Shown: piece by piece, positions 58,040 to 64,000 of the stretch
How positions within the stretch are numbered: position 1 is the stretch's first letter
How the letters are laid out: every line of letters starts with the position of its first letter
Origin: NCEH01 sp043195135
GTDB lineage: Bacteria > Pseudomonadota > Alphaproteobacteria > Rhizobiales > Xanthobacteraceae
Length of the DNA stretch: 64,000 nt
NCBI RefSeq assembly: GCF_043195135.1
Contig: NZ_JBAFWP010000010.1
Direction: 5' to 3' (one strand)
The notes under the pieces: generated by a model
What the model saw: only the letters and a program-made list of their open reading frames with translations
Told to the model about the DNA's origin: nothing
The model's database searches: none
Program-made: the position numbers and the translations under genes

Positions 58040-58846
58040 ATGCAGAACTATGACCCATTCCTGAGCCTGAGCGCGAGCGCGCAATGCGCGGATCGCTCCC
58101 TCGTGATCGGCCAGCTCGGCCAATCGCTGGACGGGCGTATCGCCACGGTTTCAGGCGAATCCAAATACATCAGCGGCGGGTATGCGCTGGACCATCTGCA
58201 CCGGCTGCGGGCGAGCGCCGACGCGGTGCTGGTGGGGGTCGGCACGATAGCCGCCGACGACCCGCTGCTGAACGTGCGCCGCGTGCCGGGCAAGAACCCC
58301 GCCCGCGTGATCATCGATCCCTCGGGCCGGCTCGATCCCGCCGCCCGGTGTCTCGGCGCCGACGGGGCGCGCCGGCTGGTGTTGCGGCGCCCGGGCGTGA
58401 CCGGCGCGCTTCCTCCCGGCGTCGAAGCGGTGGCGGTGGCCGCCGACGCGGCGGGGCGCATGACGCCGGAGGCGATCCTGGAGGCGTTGCGGGGTCAGGG
58501 CCTGTTCCGCGTGCTGGTGGAAGGGGGCACGCGCACATTGTCGTCATTTCTCGATGCGGGCTGCATGGACGGCTTCCATGTGCTGGTGTCTGCGGTCATT
58601 CTCGGGTCCGGCCGTGCGGGCCTCGAGCTGGCGCCCATCGCCGCGCTGAAGGATGCGCTGCGACCGGCGAGCCGGGTCGAGGTTTTTCCCGACGGCGACG
58701 TGCTGTTTGCGTGCGATCTGCGCCTGCCAGCGGCCGGGGGCGCCCGAGATGTGGAAACCGGCACGGGGGATGGCCGCTCCCCCCATGAGGACGGGACGCG
58801 CGACCATGAGCGAGCCGCAGGTCATTCCTTATTCTCCGCCGGCTAG
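58040..58846 (+). CDS. Stand-alone RibD C-terminal (pyrimidine reductase) domain protein
   Basis: 268 residues. The fold is the RibD_C/dihydrofolate-reductase type. GQLGQSLDGRIATVSGESKYISGG, then DHLHRLRASADAVLVGVGTIAADDPLLNVR, NPARVIIDPSGRLDPAARC, and VLVEGGTRTLSSFLDAGCMDGFHVLVSAVILGSGR. It lacks the deaminase half of normal RibD. Alone, this reductase would reduce the ribosyl side chain of the diamino-pyrimidinone made by RibA, as in the archaeal and fungal order of reactions. The C-terminal 30 residues are charged and atypical and overlap the cytochrome gene by 41 bases. Confidence 0.9.
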   Translation: MQNYDPFLSLSASAQCADRSLVIGQLGQSLDGRIATVSGESKYISGGYALDHLHRLRASADAVLVGVGTIAADDPLLNVRRVPGKNPARVIIDPSGRLDPAARCLGADGARRLVLRRPGVTGALPPGVEAVAVAADAAGRMTPEAILEALRGQGLFRVLVEGGTRTLSSFLDAGCMDGFHVLVSAVILGSGRAGLELAPIAALKDALRPASRVEVFPDGDVLFACDLRLPAAGGARDVETGTGDGRSPHEDGTRDHERAAGHSLFSAG

Positions 58847-59357
58847 GTGGATACACTGGCTCACCGCGGCGGCGGTGCTGCTGGTCATTCCGTTCGGCTT
58901 CATCATGCTGCGCCTGCCGGACGGACCGGCGCAGGACCGCCTGTTCGACCTGCACCGCTCCATCGGCTTCACCATCCTGTGCCTCGCGGTGCTGCGGGTG
59001 GCCGTGCGGGTGGCGAACGGCAAGCCGCCGCGCCCGCCCGGCCTGCCGGATTGGCAATGGGCGGCCTCCAACGGCGTGCATCACCTGCTCTATGTGCTGA
59101 TCTTCGTGATGCCGCTGCTCGGCTGGGCGGGTTCGTCCGCCTATGGTTCGGCGGTGAGCGTGTTCGGCCTGTTCACGCTGCCGGCCATCGCGCCGAAGAA
59201 TGACGGCCTGTCCGACCTGTTGAACAGCGCGCACCAATATCTCGGCTATGCCACCGCCGCGCTTGTGGCGCTCCACATTCTCGCCGGCCTTTACCACGGC
59301 ATCATCCGGCGCGACGGGGTGCTCTCGCGCATGCTGCCGCAGCTCAGCCGGAGCTGA
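58806..59357 (+). CDS. Cytochrome b561-family protein
   Basis: A 183-residue inner-membrane di-haem b cytochrome with four helices. The haem His are in YSPPARWIHWLTAAAVLLVIP (helix 1), FDLHRSIGFTILCLAVLRVAVR (helix 2), NGVHHLLYVLIFVMPLLGWAGSSAYG (helix 3) and SAHQYLGYATAALVALHILAGLYHG (helix 4). It transfers electrons between quinol and a periplasmic partner. It overlaps the RibD_C gene by 41 bases and its end overlaps the convergent methyltransferase by 14 bases. Confidence 0.93.
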   Translation: MSEPQVIPYSPPARWIHWLTAAAVLLVIPFGFIMLRLPDGPAQDRLFDLHRSIGFTILCLAVLRVAVRVANGKPPRPPGLPDWQWAASNGVHHLLYVLIFVMPLLGWAGSSAYGSAVSVFGLFTLPAIAPKNDGLSDLLNSAHQYLGYATAALVALHILAGLYHGIIRRDGVLSRMLPQLSRS

Positions 59358-60243
59358 GCGGGCGCGCCTCAAGCGGCCAGGCGAGCAGGTCGGCATGGCC
59401 GATCTCGCAATTCGCGTGCCGGCGCGCGTTCAACCAGGCGGAGACGGTCTCCTCCGCCAGCAGCCCGGTCTGCGCCGCCGCACCGGCCGTGCCCTCCGCA
59501 AGGGCGGCGATCAGCTGAAGCTCGCCCGGGCCGAGCCGCCAGGGGCTGCTTTCCTCCCGCGTCCCATAGCCCTGCGCCCGGAAGGCTTGGGCCAGCAAAG
59601 CGCTGGCCTGCGGACCCGCGGCCGGGCCGAAGCCCTTGTCGCGCGCCTGATGGGCCTGGAAGGCGCGGGCGATCTCGCCATCGGCCGCATGGCCGGGATG
59701 CCAGGCATCGCGGCCATCGCAGGTGAGCACCGTGTAGAACAGCGCGTCCCGTTGCGCGACCTGCCCGGCGAACCGTTGAATCCACGCGGCGGAGACGAGG
59801 TCGAAGAAGGCCGAGGCCGTCACGAGATGCGGCGCGTCCTCCCCGATGGAATCGAGGCCGACCGCGGGATCCGCGGCGAGGTCGGCCTCGGCGAAGGCGA
59901 TGGCGATGTGCCGCTGCGGTCCTTCCAGAACCAGCCGGTCGCCCGCCACATGTGCGGACATGCCCCGTTCTGCACCCCAGGCCGCCAGGGCGGCGCGGGC
60001 TTCGTCGAGCAAGGCGGGGTCGTGGTCCAGCAGGCGCCAGCTCTGGCGCGGGCCGAGCAGGGGCGCCGTCGCGCGCAGATTGGAGCCGGTGCCGGCACCG
60101 AGATCGACGATGCGCTGCTCGCGATCCGCGCCGCCCGCCTGCCGGGCCAGGCGCAACGCGAGGTCGGCGGCCAGCGCGACATGCCGCGCGGCGATGTCCG
60201 CAGGCTCGCGCAAGGCGAGCCATTGGGCGGAAAATCCTGTCAT
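59344..60243 (-). CDS. Class I SAM-dependent methyltransferase of the pterin-like cluster
   Basis: 299 residues. Motif I RIVDLGAGTGSNLRATAPLLG, motif II WRLLDHDPALLDEARAAL, and ITASAFFDLVS-like HLVTASAFFDLVSAAWIQRFAG as motif IV. YTVLTCDGRDAWHPGHAADGEIARAFQAHQARDKGFGPAAGPQA is typical of this family. Substrate unknown, presumably the cluster product. ATGA overlap with the glycosyltransferase; last gene of a four-gene coupled operon. Confidence 0.88.
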   Translation of the reverse strand: MTGFSAQWLALREPADIAARHVALAADLALRLARQAGGADREQRIVDLGAGTGSNLRATAPLLGPRQSWRLLDHDPALLDEARAALAAWGAERGMSAHVAGDRLVLEGPQRHIAIAFAEADLAADPAVGLDSIGEDAPHLVTASAFFDLVSAAWIQRFAGQVAQRDALFYTVLTCDGRDAWHPGHAADGEIARAFQAHQARDKGFGPAAGPQASALLAQAFRAQGYGTREESSPWRLGPGELQLIAALAEGTAGAAAQTGLLAEETVSAWLNARRHANCEIGHADLLAWPLEARPLSSG

Positions 60244-61301
60244 GGCAAGGTCTCCAGCGCTGCGGCACGTACGAGTGCGCCGGCGATGAGATGCGCGGTG
60301 TCGTCCCAGCCGGGCAGCTTCTGCCCGGCGGCGAAGGCGGCATCGGCGAGGCGCCGGCGCTCCTTCGGAGACAGCAGGCAGATGCGCAGGGCGCCGGCGA
60401 GGGACTCCGCGTCCCCCGGTGGCACCTTCAGCGCGGCGCGATCCGGCACGGTCTCGTTCGCCGCGCCGCCGGTGGTGCAGATCATGGGCAGGCCATGGCG
60501 CATCGCTTCCGCCAGCACCATGCCGTAGCCCTCGTACAGCGAGGGGTGGACGAACAGGTCGCAGCCGGCAAACGCCTGCGCTAGATCTTCCGCCGGCCGG
60601 GCCCCGGCAAGGGTGATGCGCGCGTCCAGGCCATGGGCGGCGATGAGCGCGCGCACCTGGGCCGCCGTCGCGGGGTGCAGGTCGAGGCTGCCGATGATGG
60701 TGAGGCTCCAGGCGAAGCTCTTCAACTGGCCAAGCGCCGCGATCAGCACGTCGTATCCCTTGCGCGGGATGAGCGAGCCCACGGCCAGGAGGCGCGCCGG
60801 GCTCCCGTCCGCCGGGGCTCGCGCGACCGGCGCGGAGCCAGGCGGCGCGATGGTCAGGCGCGCGGGATCGACGCCGAAATCGCGGATCAGGGTACGGCCA
60901 GTGGCGGGGCTGGTCGCCACCACGTGGACGCATCGAGCGAGGGCCGCGCGTTCGCTGGCCGCAAGACGCGCGCGCTCTTCGGCCGAAAGGCCGGCCTCCA
61001 GGGAGAACGGATGGTGGATCAGGGCGACGATGCGCCGGTCGAGCGCCGCGAGCCCCTCCGCCGGCAGGGCGCCGAGGGCGAGGCCATCGATCAGCAGCAG
61101 GGTCTGCGGCGCGGTGGCGGCGAGGGCGGCCAGCGCCTCGCGGACCTGCGCTTCGCTCGGCGCGGGAAAGCCGGCCGGCAGGGCGAGATGCGCGAGGGAC
61201 AGGCCGTCCATCGGAAAGCGGCTCAGCACCGCGCGGTCATAGGCATAGCCGCCGGTCGGCAGATCGAGGGCGCCGGGGATCGCGAAGGCGGCCGCAATCA
61301 T
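60240..61301 (-). CDS. Family 4 glycosyltransferase (GT-B)
   Basis: 353 residues. The N-terminal half is an acceptor-binding Rossmann domain starting AAAFAIPGALDLPTGGYAYDRAVL. The C-terminal half carries the GT4 signature: LLAVGSLIPRKGYDVLIAAL, ITLAGARPAEDLAQAFAGCDLFVHPSLYEGYGMVLAEAMRHGLPMICTTGGAANETVP (EX7E). It transfers a sugar from a nucleotide sugar, likely to the pathway's small-molecule core. Overlaps both neighbours by four bases. Confidence 0.92.
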   Translation of the reverse strand: MIAAAFAIPGALDLPTGGYAYDRAVLSRFPMDGLSLAHLALPAGFPAPSEAQVREALAALAATAPQTLLLIDGLALGALPAEGLAALDRRIVALIHHPFSLEAGLSAEERARLAASERAALARCVHVVATSPATGRTLIRDFGVDPARLTIAPPGSAPVARAPADGSPARLLAVGSLIPRKGYDVLIAALGQLKSFAWSLTIIGSLDLHPATAAQVRALIAAHGLDARITLAGARPAEDLAQAFAGCDLFVHPSLYEGYGMVLAEAMRHGLPMICTTGGAANETVPDRAALKVPPGDAESLAGALRICLLSPKERRRLADAAFAAGQKLPGWDDTAHLIAGALVRAAALETLP

Positions 61302-61702
61302 GCGGCGATATCGCCCTCGAACCAGGCCCGGGCCACATGGGATTCATGCAGCGTCACCCGCAGCTTGGCCAGCGCATCGCCGCCCGTGCCCAGGGCGCCG
61401 GTGCGCGCCGCGTCCGCCATGCGGTCGAAGATGTGGCGGCACAGCACCTCGGTCGTGGTGTTGCGCCCGGCGAAGTCCGGCAGGTCGTCGAGATTGCGAT
61501 AGGTGAGGGGGCCGAGCACCGCTTTGAGCGCATCGAGGGCGCGGCCGATGTCGACCACGACGCCCTCCGCCGTCAGCTCGCGGCTGAAGAAGGCGACATC
61601 CACCACGAAGGTGGCGCCGTGCAGCGCCTGGGCCGGGCCGAACAGGTCGCCCTTGAAACTATGGGCGATCATGATGTGATCGCGCACTTCCACTGCATAC
61701 AT
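61298..61702 (-). CDS. Divergent 6-pyruvoyl-tetrahydropterin synthase / QueD homologue
   Basis: 134 residues, the length of a T-fold PTPS/QueD. The T-fold pattern is AHSFKGDLFGPAQALHGATFVVDVAFF, VVDIGRALDALKAVLGPLTYRNLDDLPDF, and LRVTLHESHVARAWF. Several catalytic features of canonical PTPS/QueD are changed: the HGH zinc pair is HGA, the Cys four residues before it is Ala, and the DHRNLND Asp-His is TYRNLDD. The HES Glu remains. So it is a subfamily with altered chemistry. In an operon between a dehydrogenase and a glycosyltransferase. Confidence 0.88.
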   Translation of the reverse strand: MYAVEVRDHIMIAHSFKGDLFGPAQALHGATFVVDVAFFSRELTAEGVVVDIGRALDALKAVLGPLTYRNLDDLPDFAGRNTTTEVLCRHIFDRMADAARTGALGTGGDALAKLRVTLHESHVARAWFEGDIAA

Positions 61703-61720
61703 GGGAAAATTCCTAGCCGT

Positions 61721-62740
61721 TCAGGCGCTATAGCGCACCACGGTCGCCACCGCATCGGGGCGGGCGCCGAGGATGCGGTCGAGGGATTGGGGCAGGTCGG
61801 CGAAGGCCACCTCGTCGGTGATCAGCGCGTCCAGCCGGGGGTCGGCGAGCAGATCCAGGGCCTTGGCGAGGCGCCGCTTCAAGGTCCAGCGCGGCTGGCG
61901 CTCCGGCGGCACCGCGCCCACCTGCGAGGAGAGCAGCCGCAGCCGCTTGGCATGGAACGGCCCGCCCAGTTCCACGGTCACCGGCTTGTCGCCATACCAG
62001 CTCACTTCCACGAGGGTGGCCGAATGGCCGCAGCAGCCGATGGCGGCGGCGAGCCCTTCGGACGTGGCGCTGGCATGGAACACCACGTCCGCCTCGGCAA
62101 TGGGGGCGGGAGAGGCGGAAAACCGCGCCCCGAAGGATTCGACGATCGCGCGGCGCTGTTCGCACGGGTCGAGGGCGGTGACGTCCGCGCCCGGAAGCCG
62201 GGCGGCGAGATAGACGATCAGCAATCCCACGAGGCCCGCGCCCACCACCACGATGCGGTCGCCCGCGCCGGCGCCGCTGTCCCACAGGGCGTTCAGCGCG
62301 GTTTCCATATTGGCGGCGAGGGTGGCGCGGCGGGCGGGCACATCGCGCGGCACCAGCATCGCCTTGTCGGCGGCGATCAGGAACCGGTCCTGGTGGGGAT
62401 GCAGGGCGAATATGTCGCGGCCGAGCAAGGGGGCCGGGCCGGCGGCGACGCGGCCGACCGCGCAATAGCCGTATTTGACCGGGAAAGGAAATTCGCCGGC
62501 CTGCATGGGGGCGCGCATGCAGCCGCGATGCACCGGATCGGTCAGGCCGTCATAGATCAGGCGCTCGGTGCCCCGGCTCACGGCGCTCCAGGAGGTGGTG
62601 ATGAGAAGCTCGTCCCGTTCGCGCGGGCGCAAGGCTTCGCTCCTGAGGCGCGCGCAGCGCGGAGCGACGTACCACAGCGCCTGGGCCTCGGCTTCGGGAG
62701 GGGCCGTCTTTTCGGTGTGATCGACAGGGTCCACGCCCAT
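61721..62740 (-). CDS. BchC-like medium-chain dehydrogenase
   Basis: 339 residues of the MDR fold. SWSAVSRGTERLIYDG and FPFPVKYGYCAVGRVAAGPAPLLGRDIFALHPHQDRF resemble the N-terminal part of bacteriochlorophyllide dehydrogenase BchC rather than a Zn alcohol dehydrogenase (the GHE zinc site is missing). The cofactor loop is DRIVVVGAGLVGLLIVYLAAR. GGAGA precedes the ATG at 62740. First gene of the four-gene operon; divergent from opgH. It likely oxidises or reduces a small-molecule intermediate. Confidence 0.88.
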   Translation of the reverse strand: MGVDPVDHTEKTAPPEAEAQALWYVAPRCARLRSEALRPRERDELLITTSWSAVSRGTERLIYDGLTDPVHRGCMRAPMQAGEFPFPVKYGYCAVGRVAAGPAPLLGRDIFALHPHQDRFLIAADKAMLVPRDVPARRATLAANMETALNALWDSGAGAGDRIVVVGAGLVGLLIVYLAARLPGADVTALDPCEQRRAIVESFGARFSASPAPIAEADVVFHASATSEGLAAAIGCCGHSATLVEVSWYGDKPVTVELGGPFHAKRLRLLSSQVGAVPPERQPRWTLKRRLAKALDLLADPRLDALITDEVAFADLPQSLDRILGARPDAVATVVRYSA

Positions 62741-62854
62741 GATATCTCCGGCCCGCTCGCGAGCTTGTTCCTGGCTTTGGTGCGCAGCTCGTTGTTTCCT
62801 CATCGCAATCCCGCCGACTCCCCGCCTTGATCCATTCCATCCACCGGAGCCTTC

Positions 62855-64000
62855 ATGAACGTCCGGCCAGAGCCTTCCGCCTTGTGCGCCGACCTCCCGG
62901 CCGTCACCTCCGCGCACCCGCGGGCGATGCGTCGCCGCCGCCTGACCATGCTGGCCCTCAATCTCGCCACCCTGGCGCTTGTCGCCCTGCTGGCGGGCCG
63001 GCTCGCGGCGCAGAACGGCTGGCGGGCGGTCGATCTGGTGCTGCTGGCCTGCGTCCTGGTCGCAACGCCCTGGAATGCGATTGGTTTCTGGAATGCGGCG
63101 GTCGGTCTTTTCCTTCTGCACGCGCGCCGTGACGGCGTGATGCAGGCGGCGCCGTTTCTGGGCCGCATGCGCGATGCCCCCGTCTCCACGCGCACCGCCA
63201 TTCTTATGACGCTCCGCAACGAAGATCCCGAACGGGCTCTTTCACGTTTGCGTGCGGTGAAAACCGGGCTCGACGCCACCGGCTTCGGCGGCCAGTTCGG
63301 TTATTTCCTGCTGAGCGACACCAATCGCGCCGACGTGGCGCGGGCGGAGGAAGAGGCGGTGGCCCGCTGGCAGGCGGAAGAGGGCGGCGGCATCCTCTAT
63401 CGCCGCCGGCCGGTGAACACCGGCTTCAAGGCCGGCAATGTGCGGGACTTCTGCCTCACCTGGGGCGGCGCCTATGACTTCATGCTGCCGCTCGATGCGG
63501 ACAGCCTGATGGGAGCGCCGGCGGTGCTCGACCTGGTGCGGACCCTGGAGGCGAACCCGCGCATCGGCATCCTTCAAAGCCTCGTGGTGGGCCTGCCCAG
63601 CGCCAGCGGGTTCGCGCGCCTGTTCCAGTTCGGCATGCGACACGGCATGCGCTGCTACACGCTCGGCGCCACATGGTGGGCGGGCGATTGCGGCCCGTTC
63701 TGGGGGCACAATGCGTTGATCCGGGTGCAGCCCTTCACGCTCCATTGCGAACTGCCGCTCTTGCCCGGAGAACCGCCGCTGGGCGGGCCGATCCTCTCCC
63801 ACGACCAGGTAGAAGCCGTGCTCATGCGCCGGGCCGGCTACGAGGTGCGGGTGGTGCCGGTGGAGGGGGAGAGCTTCGAGGAAAATCCCCCCACTTTGCT
63901 GGATTTCATGGCCCGCGACCTGCGCTGGTGCCTGGGCAATCTGCAATACACCCGCCTGCTCTCCCTGCCGGGCCTGCCGCCCATGAGCCGGTTCCAGCTT
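62855..64000 (+). CDS. opgH: Glucans biosynthesis glucosyltransferase H (N-terminal part)
   Basis: 382 codons visible; the gene runs off the window. OpgH (MdoH) polymerises glucose from UDP-glucose into osmoregulated periplasmic glucans at the inner membrane. Two N-terminal helices (LTMLALNLATLALVALLAG and LVLLACVLVATPWNAIGFWNAAV) are followed by the GT2 domain: AILMTLRNEDPERAL, NTGFKAGNVRDFC, the DxD LPLDADSLM, GPFWGHNALIR and LSHDQVEAVLMRRAGYEVRV. GGAG lies 6 bases before the ATG at 62855. In this order of bacteria it usually pairs with opgG. Confidence 0.93.
   Translation, partial: MNVRPEPSALCADLPAVTSAHPRAMRRRRLTMLALNLATLALVALLAGRLAAQNGWRAVDLVLLACVLVATPWNAIGFWNAAVGLFLLHARRDGVMQAAPFLGRMRDAPVSTRTAILMTLRNEDPERALSRLRAVKTGLDATGFGGQFGYFLLSDTNRADVARAEEEAVARWQAEEGGGILYRRRPVNTGFKAGNVRDFCLTWGGAYDFMLPLDADSLMGAPAVLDLVRTLEANPRIGILQSLVVGLPSASGFARLFQFGMRHGMRCYTLGATWWAGDCGPFWGHNALIRVQPFTLHCELPLLPGEPPLGGPILSHDQVEAVLMRRAGYEVRVVPVEGESFEENPPTLLDFMARDLRWCLGNLQYTRLLSLPGLPPMSRFQL

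Noticed and set aside
61721..62740. Assignment of the dehydrogenase as bacteriochlorophyll gene bchC
   Set aside because: Similarity is only at the level of the MDR subgroup; no photosynthesis genes surround it and its neighbours point to a different pathway.

Overview
The window is high-GC, densely packed bacterial chromosome. No rRNA, tRNA, phage, transposase or CRISPR array was recognised. The gene content fits an alphaproteobacterium of the order Hyphomicrobiales (Rhizobiales), possibly Xanthobacteraceae-like. The clues are a DUF2125 protein, a TIGR02302/DUF4175 protein, a Tim44-like protein beside mltA-smr-xre, an ftsE-ftsX-ydcF-plsC run, and interspersed GC palindromes typical of that order. 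Genus-level placement is inference.

Layout. 1-6.2 kb: envelope and housekeeping genes (DUF2125, ChaC-like cyclotransferase, plsC, YdcF, ftsX/ftsE, hpt, methyltransferase). 6.4-10.3 kb: a large TIGR02302 membrane protein with a Gln/Gly repeat, then two PRC-barrel paralogues. 10.3-16.6 kb: a five-gene putative iron operon (imelysin, Tat multicopper oxidase, di-haem oxidoreductase, second imelysin, Tat DUF1513 protein). 16.7-19.9 kb: Tim44-like, mltA, smr, xre. 20.2-24.6 kb: a tctCBA tripartite transporter and glucokinase. 24.7-31.1 kb: a LysR regulator divergent from an amino-acid-type ABC importer operon ending in two M20 amidohydrolases. 31.1-36.4 kb: a soluble PAS histidine kinase, a single-domain receiver and a REC-GAF-GGDEF-EAL protein with a degenerate GGDEF. 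36.8-42.2 kb: htpG with a heat-shock-type promoter, an unrecognised 356-residue protein, and a reductase/LysR divergent pair. 42.2-46.4 kb: an ornithine-type decarboxylase with a GNAT partner, and a TDT transporter. 46.6-51.6 kb: a complete btuBFCD cobalamin uptake operon behind a cobalamin riboswitch. 51.7-56.5 kb: a PanE-like reductase, a MATE efflux pump divergent from a MarR regulator with a perfect palindromic operator, and two SDR enzymes. 56.7-62.7 kb: an unusual riboflavin/pterin-like gene cluster. 62.9 kb to the end: the start of opgH.

The best candidate for an undescribed system is 56.7-62.7 kb. RibA (GTP cyclohydrolase II with a vestigial DHBP-synthase domain) sits divergent from a stand-alone RibD_C reductase that overlaps a cytochrome b561. 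Converging on that pair is a tightly coupled operon of a BchC-like dehydrogenase, a QueD/PTPS homologue lacking several canonical catalytic residues, a family-4 glycosyltransferase and a methyltransferase. Together they read like a pathway from GTP to a glycosylated, methylated pyrimidine- or pterin-derived small molecule, not plain riboflavin synthesis. The iron operon with a multicopper oxidase in its middle is the second most interesting locus.
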